DNA of 64,000 nt from HNR sp040400085 (GTDB taxonomy: Bacteria > Actinomycetota > Actinomycetes > Actinomycetales > Microbacteriaceae). Positions within the stretch are counted from its first letter, which is position 1. Each line of letters begins with the position of its first letter. The notes beneath the pieces are model-generated. The model made no database searches, was not told where the DNA came from, and saw nothing but the letters and a program-made list of their open reading frames with translations. Positions 51,812 to 59,815 of the stretch are shown piece by piece. Location: contig JBBAQX010000015.1 of the NCBI GenBank assembly GCA_040400085.1, positions 19,017-83,016 on the forward strand, given 5' to 3'. The position numbers and the translations under genes were made by a program.

Positions 51812-53401
51812 GTGACAAAGCCGGTCGTGCTGATCGCCGAAGAACTATCCCCCGCAACAGTTGAGGCCCTCGGCCCCGACTTCGAAATTGTAAACGTTGA
51901 CGGCACCGACCGTCCGGCGCTTCTGTCTGCAGTTGCATCCGCCCACGCCATCCTGGTTCGTTCAGCGACTCAGGTAGACTCCGAAGTCTTGGAGGCGGCG
52001 CCCCACCTCAAGGTAGTCGCCCGCGCCGGTGTTGGGCTCGACAACGTCGATATCAAGGCCGCCACCGCTGCCGGAGTCATGGTCGTGAATGCTCCGACGT
52101 CCAATATCATCAGCGCCGCCGAACTCACCGTCGGCCATATCCTGAGCCTTGCCCGTCATATTCCGCAGGCGCATGAGGCATTGTCGGCAGGGCAGTGGAA
52201 GCGCTCCGCCTACACCGGAACAGAGCTCTACGAGAAGACGGTCGGCATCGTCGGCCTCGGCCGTATCGGCGCGCTGATCGCCGAGCGACTCAAAGGCTTC
52301 GGCGTGACTCTCGTGGCCTACGACCCCTATGTGACAAGCGCACGCGCCCAGCAACTCGGCGTGCACCTGGTTACACTGGACGAATTGCTCGTCCAGGCCG
52401 ACTTCCTCACTATCCACATGCCGAAGACCCCCGAGACTACGGGCATGATCGGGGCGGAACAGTTGGCCAAGATGAAGCCAACCGCCTACGTTGTGAACGT
52501 CGCCCGCGGCGGCCTGATCGACGAGAACGCGCTTTTCGAGGCGCTGCAGGCGAAGCACATCGCGGGTGCCGGGCTCGACGTCTTCGTGCAGGAGCCGCCG
52601 AAGGAATCGCCCCTCACCGCGCTGCCAAACGTGATCGTGACCCCGCACCTCGGTGCCTCGACGGATGAGGCCCAAGAGAAGGCGGGCGTTTCCGTCGCAA
52701 AGTCGGTTCGCCTCGCCCTCGCGGGCGAGCTGGTGCCCGACGCGGTGAACGTAGCCGGCGGCATCATCGACCCCTACGTGCGCCCGGGCCTTCCCCTCAC
52801 CGAAAAGCTCGGACAGGTTTTCTCTGCCCTTGCCCACAGCCCGCTCACCAGCGTCGATGTTGAGGTTCATGGCGAGCTGTCCAACTACGACGTCAAGGTT
52901 CTGCGCCTCGCCGCGCTGAAGGGAATCTTCACCAACGTCGTAAGTGAACCAGTTTCGTACGTCAACGCCCCGCTCATTGCGGAGCAGCGCGGCGTCGAGG
53001 TTCGCTTGATCACGGATGACGTGTCCGACGCTTACCGCAACGTCGTCACCCTGCGTGGTGCGTTGAGCGACGGCTCGCAGATCTCCGTCTCGGGAACCCT
53101 CACCGGCCCCAAGCAGGTAGAGAAGGTCGTGGGAATCAACGGTTTCGACCTCGAGCTACCCTTCGCCGAGCACATGATCGTGTTCACCTACGAGGATCGC
53201 CCGGGTATTGTTGCGAGCTATGGTGCTCTATTGGGGGATGCCGGGATCAATATCGCGGGTCTCCAAATCGCCCGCGATGCCTCGGCCGGTCGCGCCCTCA
53301 GCGTGCTGAGTATCGATTCGCCCGCCCCCGACGAGCTGCTCGCGCAGCTACGCGACACGATCGCGGCTGACACGCTCCGCAACATCGACATCGTCGAGTA
53401 G
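51812..53401 (+). CDS. serA: D-3-phosphoglycerate dehydrogenase
   Basis: A 529-residue enzyme of the long actinobacterial SerA type. It oxidises 3-phosphoglycerate to 3-phosphohydroxypyruvate with NAD, the first step of serine synthesis. Rossmann motif VGLGRIGALIAERL near residue 147, catalytic Arg in VNVARGGLIDENAL, Glu in LDVFVQEPP and His in TPHLGAST. It also has the substrate-binding insert and a C-terminal ACT domain (FTYEDRPGIVASYGALLGDAGINIAG), which normally binds serine. GTG start with AAGGATT upstream. A large hairpin follows its stop. Confidence 0.96.
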   Translation: MTKPVVLIAEELSPATVEALGPDFEIVNVDGTDRPALLSAVASAHAILVRSATQVDSEVLEAAPHLKVVARAGVGLDNVDIKAATAAGVMVVNAPTSNIISAAELTVGHILSLARHIPQAHEALSAGQWKRSAYTGTELYEKTVGIVGLGRIGALIAERLKGFGVTLVAYDPYVTSARAQQLGVHLVTLDELLVQADFLTIHMPKTPETTGMIGAEQLAKMKPTAYVVNVARGGLIDENALFEALQAKHIAGAGLDVFVQEPPKESPLTALPNVIVTPHLGASTDEAQEKAGVSVAKSVRLALAGELVPDAVNVAGGIIDPYVRPGLPLTEKLGQVFSALAHSPLTSVDVEVHGELSNYDVKVLRLAALKGIFTNVVSEPVSYVNAPLIAEQRGVEVRLITDDVSDAYRNVVTLRGALSDGSQISVSGTLTGPKQVEKVVGINGFDLELPFAEHMIVFTYEDRPGIVASYGALLGDAGINIAGLQIARDASAGRALSVLSIDSPAPDELLAQLRDTIAADTLRNIDIVE

Positions 53402-53446
53402 TCGGCGCGCTCGGAATCTCATCCGGAATCCAACCCGGAATTCAAT

Positions 53447-53493
53447 CGGCAAAAAGTGCGTTATTTTCGTCTGAAAATGCGCACTTTTTGCCG
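53447..53493. terminator. Long hairpin between serA and the GNAT gene
   Basis: CGGCAAAAAGTGCG (53447-53460) pairs fully with CGCACTTTTTGCCG (53480-53493), and ATTTTC/GAAAAT pair inside it. Each arm has a run of A or T, so it can serve as terminator in both directions for the convergent genes. Confidence 0.7.
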
Positions 53494-53543
53494 TTTCGAT
53501 GTGTGGCGGTTGCGGCTAACAGTTTGGGTCTACACAGCCGCGT

Positions 53544-54119
53544 CTAAAGGTCGGACGGCAGGAGCGAGAAGAGCGCCATGTCGTCGCGTTCGTTGAAGCG
53601 TTGGGCCTTTGACCGTTGGATGCCCTCCGACACGAAGCCTGCGCCGAGCGCCGCACGCTGGGAGGCTTCGTTGGCGGTTGCCGCCTCGATCACCACTCTG
53701 GCCGCTCCGAGTTCGGCGATCGCCCAACGGCTGAGCGCATGAGCAGCGGCGGTCGCTACACCCTGTCTGCGGGCCCACGGTGCTACCCAGTATCCGATCT
53801 CGACCACCGAATCTGCATCGTCGACCCGCACGAGGCCGCAGGACGCAAGTACCTCATCCGTGTCGCCGTTGACAACGGCGAAGAGTGCTTCCTCCCGAGA
53901 CTCCCAGCGTTCTGCCGCGCGCGTTGTAACGAATCCGCTCGCGTGTTCCGGTAAGAACGGCTGGGGGATCGTGGTCCAGCGGATCGTATCCGGGTCCTGG
54001 CAGGCGCGGTAGACGGCATCCGCGTCATCGAGCTGCCATGCCCGAAGCGTGATGCGCAGCCCCGCGGACGTTGTCGCGTGCAGTGTGGGGAACACGGAAG
54101 GCCAGCTGAGATTCGTCAT
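53544..54119 (-). CDS. GNAT N-acetyltransferase (RimJ/RimL-like)
   Basis: A 191-residue GNAT protein. LRITLRAWQLDDADAVYRACQDPDTIRW opens the domain, IGYWVAPWARRQGVATAAAHALSRWA is the acetyl-CoA site, and RVVIEAATANEASQRAALGAGFVSEG closes it, as in the RimJ/RimL group that acetylates protein N-termini or small amines. I chose the ATG at 54119; an ATG at 54140 and a longer opening to 54275 are possible but the residues there look non-coding. Substrate unknown. Confidence 0.85.
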   Translation of the reverse strand: MTNLSWPSVFPTLHATTSAGLRITLRAWQLDDADAVYRACQDPDTIRWTTIPQPFLPEHASGFVTTRAAERWESREEALFAVVNGDTDEVLASCGLVRVDDADSVVEIGYWVAPWARRQGVATAAAHALSRWAIAELGAARVVIEAATANEASQRAALGAGFVSEGIQRSKAQRFNERDDMALFSLLPSDL

Positions 54120-54424
54120 GGAATTAGTCTTGCACGGCATCCGTAATCGAAGCGACACGAAGCGCGAAACGGTTGAAACGTTAATTTCCGGACGTTTTAG
54201 AGGCCGCTCTGATAGGCTCGATACGTTACCCACTCGGGTAGCGTGCAGTTCGCTGCACCAAAGATGAGTGTGCAAGCAGGGCGCTGGTCTTCGGTGGTGG
54301 ATTACTATTCGCAGGAATAAGCCTAAGCGTATAGTGGTTTTCTACTGTTGATCAGCAGCGATCCTTGGAATGCCACAGGCGTTTCACGCTGCATGCGTGC
54401 TCCTCATGTAAGGAGAAAGACCTT
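54120..54424. other. 305-base gap before pnp: two hairpins and a promoter
   Basis: Holds two adjoining hairpins at 54224-54258 (CGTTACCC/GGGTAGCG with a four-base loop; GTGCAG-TTCG-CTGCAC with a stable UUCG-type loop), then a promoter-like TTCGCA (54308-54313), 16 bases, TATAGT (54330-54335), and a leader of about 80 bases ending in AGGAGA before the pnp start. rpsO, often upstream of pnp, is not here. Confidence 0.55.
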
Positions 54425-56671
54425 TTGGAAGGTCCAGAAATTAAGTTTGCCGAGACAGTTCTCGACAACGGCAAGTTCGGTACTCGTACCATTCGTTTTG
54501 AAACCGGTCGCCTCGCCCAGCAGGCTCAGGGAGCAGTAGCTGCCTACCTCGACGAGGAGACAATGCTTCTCTCGGCTACGAGCGCGAGCAAGCACCCCAA
54601 AGAAAACTTCGACTTCTTCCCGCTGACGGTTGACGTCGAAGAGCGTTCATACGCTGCGGGAAAGATCCCCGGATCATTCTTCCGTCGCGAGGGACGCCCC
54701 TCGACCGAGGCCGTACTCGTGTGCCGCCTGATCGACCGTCCGCTGCGCCCGTCCTTCGTAACAGGACTCCGCAACGAGGTTCAGATTGTTGTGACCGTCC
54801 TGAGCATCGCCCCCGGCGAGTTCTACGACGCTCTCGCGATCAACGCAGCTTCGGCATCCACCCAGATCTCGGGTCTTCCGTTCTCGGGCCCCATCGCCGG
54901 TGTGCGCCTTGCGCTGATCGGTGACCAGTGGGTTGCTTTCCCCACGGTTGCTCAGCTCGAAGAGGCCGTCTTCGACCTCATGGTTGCCGGTCGCGTTGTC
55001 ACCAACGCCGATGGCAGCGAAGACGTTGCCATCATGATGGTTGAGGCCGAGGCTACCGAAGGTAGCTGGAACCTCATCAAGGGTGGATCTCAGAAGCCCG
55101 ACGAGGCTGTTGTTGCTCAGGGACTAGAGGCGGCTAAGCCTTTCCTCACGCAGCTGGTGAAGGCTCAGGCTGAGCTTGCAGCTCAGTCGGCTAAAGAGAT
55201 TGCCAACTACCCGGTCTTCCTGCCTTACGCAGACGAGACCTTCGCGGCTGTTGCAGGTCTGGCTGAGGCCGAGCTTGTCAACATCTACCAGATCGCAGAC
55301 AAGGTTGAGCGCCAGAACGCCGACGATGCACTCAAGGACCGCGTCGTTACCGCGATCAGCGTCAAGGTTGATAACGGTGAGCTTCCGGCCGAGGCTAACG
55401 GCCAGGTCAGCGCAGCCTACAAGTCAGTGACCAAGAACGTTGTTCGTGGACGCATCCTTACCGAGGGTGTTCGCATCGACGGTCGTGGCCTGAGCGACAT
55501 CCGTGCGCTTGACGCAGAGGTACAGGTTATTCCTCGCGTTCACGGTTCCGCTATCTTCCAGCGCGGAGAGACCCAGATCCTTGGCGTAACAACGCTCAAC
55601 ATGCTCAAGATGGAGCAGCAGATCGACTCGCTGTCGCCCGTCAAGGCTAAGCGTTACATGCACCACTACAACTTCCCGCCATACTCGACCGGTGAAACCG
55701 GCCGCGTTGGTACCCCCAAGCGCCGCGAGATCGGGCACGGCTTCCTCGCCGAGCGCGCCCTCGTGCCCGTGCTGCCGTCGCGTGAGGAATTCCCCTACGC
55801 AATCCGTCAGGTATCCGAGGCGCTCAGCTCCAACGGTTCCACCTCGATGGGTTCGGTCTGTGCGTCGACCCTGTCGCTGCTCAACGCCGGTGTGCCGCTG
55901 CGCGCTCCCGTTGCAGGTATCGCCATGGGACTCGTCAGCGACGAGGTCAACGGCGAGACCCGTTACGCGGCTCTTACCGACATCCTTGGAGCCGAGGATG
56001 CCCTCGGCGACATGGACTTCAAGGTGGCCGGTACCAGCGAGTTCATCACCGCGATTCAGCTAGACACCAAGCTCGACGGCATCCCCGCCTCTGTCTTGAT
56101 TAGCGCTCTCGCTCAGGCGAAGGAAGCCCGTACCACCATCCTCAACGTGCTGGGTCAAGCAATTGACGCTCCCGACGAGATGGCCCCAACGGCTCCCCGC
56201 GTGATCACGGTCAACATTCCCGTTGACAAGATCGGTGAGCTCATCGGGCCAAAGGGCAAGACGATCAACGCCATCCAGGATGAGACCGGCGCCGACATCT
56301 CGATCGACGACGACGGAACCGTGTACATCGGTGCCGTTGACGGCCCGTCTGCAGAGGCCGCCCGCGTTCAGGTCAACGCTATCGCCAACCCGCAGAACCC
56401 CGAGGTCGGCGAACAGTACCTCGGAACCGTTGTGAAGAACGCCGCGTTCGGCTCCTTCATCTCGCTGCTCCCGGGTAAGGACGGCCTGCTGCACATCTCA
56501 GAGGTGCGCAAGCTTGCTGGCGGAAAGCGTGTCGAGAACGTCGATGACGTGCTCTCAATCGGCCAGAAGGTTCTCGTCGAGATCACGAAGGTGGATGATC
56601 GCGGCAAGCTGTCACTCGCTCCCGTGCTCGAGGAAGCCGCAGCTGAGACGGAAGCTCCCGCCGCGGAATAA
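54425..56671 (+). CDS. pnp: Polyribonucleotide nucleotidyltransferase
   Basis: A 748-residue phosphorolytic 3'-5' exoribonuclease. Two RNase PH domains (first with DEETMLLSATSASK and EGRPSTEAVLVCRLIDRPLRPSF; second with GTGETGRVGTPKRREIGHG-like sequence and NGSTSMGSVCASTLSLLNAGVP), then KH (IPVDKIGELIGPKGKTIN, about residues 593-655) and S1 (GTVVKNAAFGSFISLLPGKDGLLH). I chose TTG at 54425, nine bases after AGGAG, which gives the family start EGPEIKFAETVLDNG. Upstream in-frame codons lie in the leader. Codon use fits high expression. Followed by M16 peptidase and dapB genes, with a few genes between. Confidence 0.96.
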   Translation: MEGPEIKFAETVLDNGKFGTRTIRFETGRLAQQAQGAVAAYLDEETMLLSATSASKHPKENFDFFPLTVDVEERSYAAGKIPGSFFRREGRPSTEAVLVCRLIDRPLRPSFVTGLRNEVQIVVTVLSIAPGEFYDALAINAASASTQISGLPFSGPIAGVRLALIGDQWVAFPTVAQLEEAVFDLMVAGRVVTNADGSEDVAIMMVEAEATEGSWNLIKGGSQKPDEAVVAQGLEAAKPFLTQLVKAQAELAAQSAKEIANYPVFLPYADETFAAVAGLAEAELVNIYQIADKVERQNADDALKDRVVTAISVKVDNGELPAEANGQVSAAYKSVTKNVVRGRILTEGVRIDGRGLSDIRALDAEVQVIPRVHGSAIFQRGETQILGVTTLNMLKMEQQIDSLSPVKAKRYMHHYNFPPYSTGETGRVGTPKRREIGHGFLAERALVPVLPSREEFPYAIRQVSEALSSNGSTSMGSVCASTLSLLNAGVPLRAPVAGIAMGLVSDEVNGETRYAALTDILGAEDALGDMDFKVAGTSEFITAIQLDTKLDGIPASVLISALAQAKEARTTILNVLGQAIDAPDEMAPTAPRVITVNIPVDKIGELIGPKGKTINAIQDETGADISIDDDGTVYIGAVDGPSAEAARVQVNAIANPQNPEVGEQYLGTVVKNAAFGSFISLLPGKDGLLHISEVRKLAGGKRVENVDDVLSIGQKVLVEITKVDDRGKLSLAPVLEEAAAETEAPAAE

Positions 56672-56697
56672 TCTCGCAGCGGAAGTCACCTCACTAG

Positions 56698-56728
56698 AAG
56701 GCCCCCGGTTCGCGTAACCGGGGGCTTT
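56698..56728 (+). terminator. Intrinsic terminator of pnp
   Basis: GCCCCCGGTT (56701-56710) pairs with AACCGGGGGC (56716-56725) around five bases. Flanking AAG/TTT extend the stem and supply a short T-run. Confidence 0.85.
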
Positions 56729-56748
56729 CCCGTACCTGCCCGTCGCTC

Positions 56749-56808
56749 GGCCCAACCTGCGGCGGTCGGCCCACCCCGCGGGCGGCGGCCCAACCTGCAG
56801 CTTAGGCC
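56749..56808. repeat. Intergenic repeat, units of about 20 bases around GGCCCAACCTGC
   Basis: Three adjoining units start GGCCCAACCTGC (56749), GGCCCACCCCGC (56768) and GGCCCAACCTGC (56788), each ending in a new GGCC. They resemble the units at 8322-8363. They lie after the pnp terminator and before the end of the decarboxylase gene. Confidence 0.55.
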
Positions 56809-56841
56809 CGCGCCCCGCAACGTGGGCCGACCGCGCGGCGG

Positions 56842-58254
56842 CTACGCGAGGGTATCCAGAATCGGCTGCAATACATCCATATTGCTTCGAGGATTCACGA
56901 TCGCGAAGCGCAGGATTGGCTTACCCCTGTGAGAGCTCGGGGTCACGAAGCCGATGCCGTCCGAGAGTAGCTTCTCAGACCAGGCTCTGTAATCTGCCGC
57001 GGACCAGCCGTCTCGGGTGAAGGCCACAACCGAAAGCGTCGGTTCTATCAGGAGCTGTAGCCCCGGCGTCTCCCGAATGACCCGTGCAACTTTATGGGCG
57101 GTATGAATCGTCGACGCAATCGCCTCGCGATACTGATCGGTTCCATACGTTGCCAGCGAAAACCACAGTGGTAACCCACGGGCCCGACGGGTCAATTGGA
57201 TGGCGTAATCGCTCGGGTTCCACAGGTGGTCTTCTTCGAGGGTATCGAGGTACTCGGCGTGTTGGCTGTGGGCTCGATAGGCGATGCTGGGGTCGCGATA
57301 CACCAGCGCGCACGCATCAAACGGGGTAAACAGCCACTTATGGGGGTCAACGATAAAGGAATCGGCTTTTTCTGCACCCGCGTACAGCGGCTTCATCTCG
57401 GGGACCAGGATTCCGGCTAAACCGTAGGCGCCGTCGATGTGAAACCACACGTCTCGTTCATCGGCGAGCGCGCCGATTCCTTCAAGGTCGTCCACAATCC
57501 CCAGGTTGGTAGTCCCAGCAGTTGCGACAACGGCAAAGACGCTTTCTCCCTTGTCTGGTTGGGCGGCTAATGCCTGTTCAAGCTCGGCTCTGGTGAGTCG
57601 TCCGTCGTCTTCGACGGGAACTGGCAGGAGGTCGATATCCATCACGCGGGCGGCGGTACGCAGCGACGAATGCGCCTCGCTGCTGCAAGCGACGACCCAG
57701 CGTGCTGGGGGAGTTCCGCCCCGCGCGGCGAGTTTTGCCTGGGCATTATGCCTTGCCGCGACGAGTGCCGAGACGTTTCCGATGGTACCACCCTGCACGA
57801 AAACCCCTCCGGCTCCTTCGGGGAGGCCCACCTCGGAAGCGAGCCAGCGCAGCACCTCGTTCTCTGCGTGGACCGCACCGGACCCTTCCAGCCATGAGCC
57901 TCCGTAGATGCTGCTTGCTGCGACTACCAGGTCGAACATTGTCGAGGCTTCCGTCGCCGCAGTCGGGATGAACGAGAGGTAACCCGGATGGTCCGTTGAG
58001 ATACACGACGGCGCGAGCACCTCCTCAAAGATTCTCATGGTTTCGTCGCCACCCAGGCCCTGAGCGGTTATTGTTAGCGGCACGCGTTCAGCCAACTCGG
58101 CTGGGGTCAGTGGCGCGTCGAGGGGCTGATCGTTAGCCATCCGATCTCGCGAATACGCAAGTATTCGTTCCATGATCGCCCTGTTTTCGGGGGACTGCAG
58201 ATGCATGGCCGCTGCGGACTCGTGGGGATAATCATCGTTGAGAGGCTGGTGCAT
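56842..58254 (-). CDS. PLP-dependent group II decarboxylase
   Basis: A 470-residue pyridoxal phosphate enzyme of the aromatic amino acid/glutamate/diaminobutyrate decarboxylase family. The Schiff-base Lys is in SFIVDPHKWLFTPFD near residue 305; GGVFVQGGTIGNVSALVAAR and VWFHIDGAYGLAG are the other cofactor segments. It converts an L-amino acid to the amine and CO2. The similarity does not let me choose between aromatic, diaminobutyrate and other substrates. Reads towards pnp, separated by the pnp terminator and a repeat tract. Confidence 0.9.
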   Translation of the reverse strand: MHQPLNDDYPHESAAAMHLQSPENRAIMERILAYSRDRMANDQPLDAPLTPAELAERVPLTITAQGLGGDETMRIFEEVLAPSCISTDHPGYLSFIPTAATEASTMFDLVVAASSIYGGSWLEGSGAVHAENEVLRWLASEVGLPEGAGGVFVQGGTIGNVSALVAARHNAQAKLAARGGTPPARWVVACSSEAHSSLRTAARVMDIDLLPVPVEDDGRLTRAELEQALAAQPDKGESVFAVVATAGTTNLGIVDDLEGIGALADERDVWFHIDGAYGLAGILVPEMKPLYAGAEKADSFIVDPHKWLFTPFDACALVYRDPSIAYRAHSQHAEYLDTLEEDHLWNPSDYAIQLTRRARGLPLWFSLATYGTDQYREAIASTIHTAHKVARVIRETPGLQLLIEPTLSVVAFTRDGWSAADYRAWSEKLLSDGIGFVTPSSHRGKPILRFAIVNPRSNMDVLQPILDTLA

Positions 58255-58580
58255 GTTGCCATTCTGGCATAGGCGGCTGGGCGGCGCGAGGGTGTCCTCG
58301 CCGAGCCATCACATAACGTAACCGCAGCTCGCTCGGAGGCCAGGCATAACCATCTTCGATCGTGAGCTCAGCCAGACCAAATCGGGTGCTTCGGCTTGGA
58401 CTGATGGCGGCAATCCTCGTCGTGATATTAGCGTTCGCTGCGGCTGAAGAAGTGGTGCGTGATGAATGAGGTAATAGCTGTTTAGGCGACAAATTGGTAA
58501 CACTTTGCGTCGAACCTCGACGCATAGGCTCTGCTAGCGTATGTTCGGATTGAAGAGTACAACTATTTTCGGGAGAATCT
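58255..58580. other. 326-base gap with the aldo/keto reductase control region
   Basis: No convincing gene. The small frames here lack ribosome binding sites and family features. The right end holds the inverted repeat at 58507-58523 and the GGGAG ribosome binding site (58571-58575). The left part, towards the decarboxylase start, shows nothing I can name. Confidence 0.5.
58507..58523. promoter_or_regulatory. Inverted repeat upstream of the aldo/keto reductase
   Basis: GCGTCGA (58507-58513), three bases, TCGACGC (58517-58523): perfect arms, 57 bases before the ATG. A dimeric regulator site is likely by position. Confidence 0.5.
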
Positions 58581-59750
58581 ATGAAGTGGCCTGCGCAGAG
58601 TTCACGTTCGAACGATGTGCGCAGGGTGGAAACCCGAATCTCGGTTGAGCCAGTCTCGGTTGAACCAATCTCGGTTGAACCAGTCTCGGTTGAGCCAGTC
58701 GCCGAACAGCCTGTCCTCGGTCAGGCGCAGAAGCAACCTTTCGTGCCTCGCCTCCCGATGCCGACTCCGAACACCGTCGAGACAACATATACCGAGCCCA
58801 TAACGCTAGCACGGGCGGGTGTGCGCCGACCCATCGGGCGGAGCGAGCTTCGCGTCTACCCCGTCGCGCTCGGAACCAGCGTGTTCGGGTGGACGGTCGA
58901 TCGCCAGATGAGTATGAGCATCCTTGATCGATTCTTTCTTTTGGGTGGAAATTTTATCGATACCGCCGACAACTATGCGGCAGGCCAGAGCGAAATGATG
59001 ATCGGCAACTGGCTTCGTACCAGGGGAAGCCGAGACAGGGTCGTGCTCGCCACAAAGGTCGGCCAGAGCGTCGATCACCCCGGGCTTACGCGTCGAGGAA
59101 TTCTCAGCGCAGTGGAACTCTCCCTCGAACGGCTGCAGACCGATTACATCGATCTGCTCTACTTCCACTTTGACGATCCTTTCGTGCCGTTGGAGGATAG
59201 CCTTGCCGCGGCTCACGAGCTGATTGAGAGCGGCAAGGTGCGTTATCTGGGCGCTTCTAACTACTCCGGTTCGCGTTTGATGGAGGCTCGGATACTTGCC
59301 GCAAATGGACTGCCCCGATTCGAGTCGATTCAGGAACACTACAATCTATTGCATCGACGAGGATTCGAACGGGATGCCGCGGTTGCTGCCGGGGCCCAGC
59401 AATTAGGGGTCGTCCCGCATTTTCCGCTCGCCCATGGTTTCCTGGGAGGGGAATACCGTACTCGAGCACACGGGGTGGGCAATGCGCGCCGGATGAGGGC
59501 AGGGAAACACATCAATCGTCACGGTTTTCGTGTGCTGGGTGTCGTTGAGCGGATAGCCGCCCGGCACGGAGTGGGGCCGGCAAGTATCGCGCTCGCCTGG
59601 TTGCTTGCGAAGCCAAACGTTGTTGCTCCTGTTGTGAGTGCGGATACTTTGGGGCATGTCGACGCGATGATCGCAAGTACGGATATTCAACTATCGCAAG
59701 AGGAATTGCGTGAGCTTAATCGGGTCTCCAGCACCGAGGTTAAGCTCTGA
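58581..59750 (+). CDS. Aldo/keto reductase with repeat-bearing N-terminal extension
   Basis: A 389-residue protein. From about residue 85 it is a standard NADPH-dependent aldo/keto reductase: ALGTSVFGW, the Asp-Tyr pair in FIDTADNYAAGQSE, Lys in VLATKVGQS, His in LLYFHFDDP, and GASNYSGSRLMEA. The first 80 residues are an unusual extension with four SVEP(V/I) repeats followed by a Pro-rich stretch. GGGAG lies five bases before the ATG, so the extension is probably translated. The C-terminal half (SIALAWLLAKPNVVAPVVSA) is complete. Substrate unknown. Confidence 0.9.
   Translation: MKWPAQSSRSNDVRRVETRISVEPVSVEPISVEPVSVEPVAEQPVLGQAQKQPFVPRLPMPTPNTVETTYTEPITLARAGVRRPIGRSELRVYPVALGTSVFGWTVDRQMSMSILDRFFLLGGNFIDTADNYAAGQSEMMIGNWLRTRGSRDRVVLATKVGQSVDHPGLTRRGILSAVELSLERLQTDYIDLLYFHFDDPFVPLEDSLAAAHELIESGKVRYLGASNYSGSRLMEARILAANGLPRFESIQEHYNLLHRRGFERDAAVAAGAQQLGVVPHFPLAHGFLGGEYRTRAHGVGNARRMRAGKHINRHGFRVLGVVERIAARHGVGPASIALAWLLAKPNVVAPVVSADTLGHVDAMIASTDIQLSQEELRELNRVSSTEVKL
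58641..58700 (+). repeat. In-frame 15-bp tandem repeat, four copies
   Basis: Units TCGGTTGA(G/A)CCA(G/A)TC at 58641, 58656, 58671 and 58686 encode SVEPV/SVEPI in the N-terminal extension of the aldo/keto reductase. Copies differ at only two positions, so the array looks young. Confidence 0.85.
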
Positions 59751-59815
59751 GCTAGAAGGCCGGTGTCAGTCTCAGAGGTAGCGCCCACTCCCGACGGTGG
59801 CCTAAGCTTGTTTCA

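Noticed and set aside
58232..58525. Minus-strand 97-codon open frame overlapping the decarboxylase start
   Set aside because: No ribosome binding site, low-complexity composition, and it covers the control region of the aldo/keto reductase.
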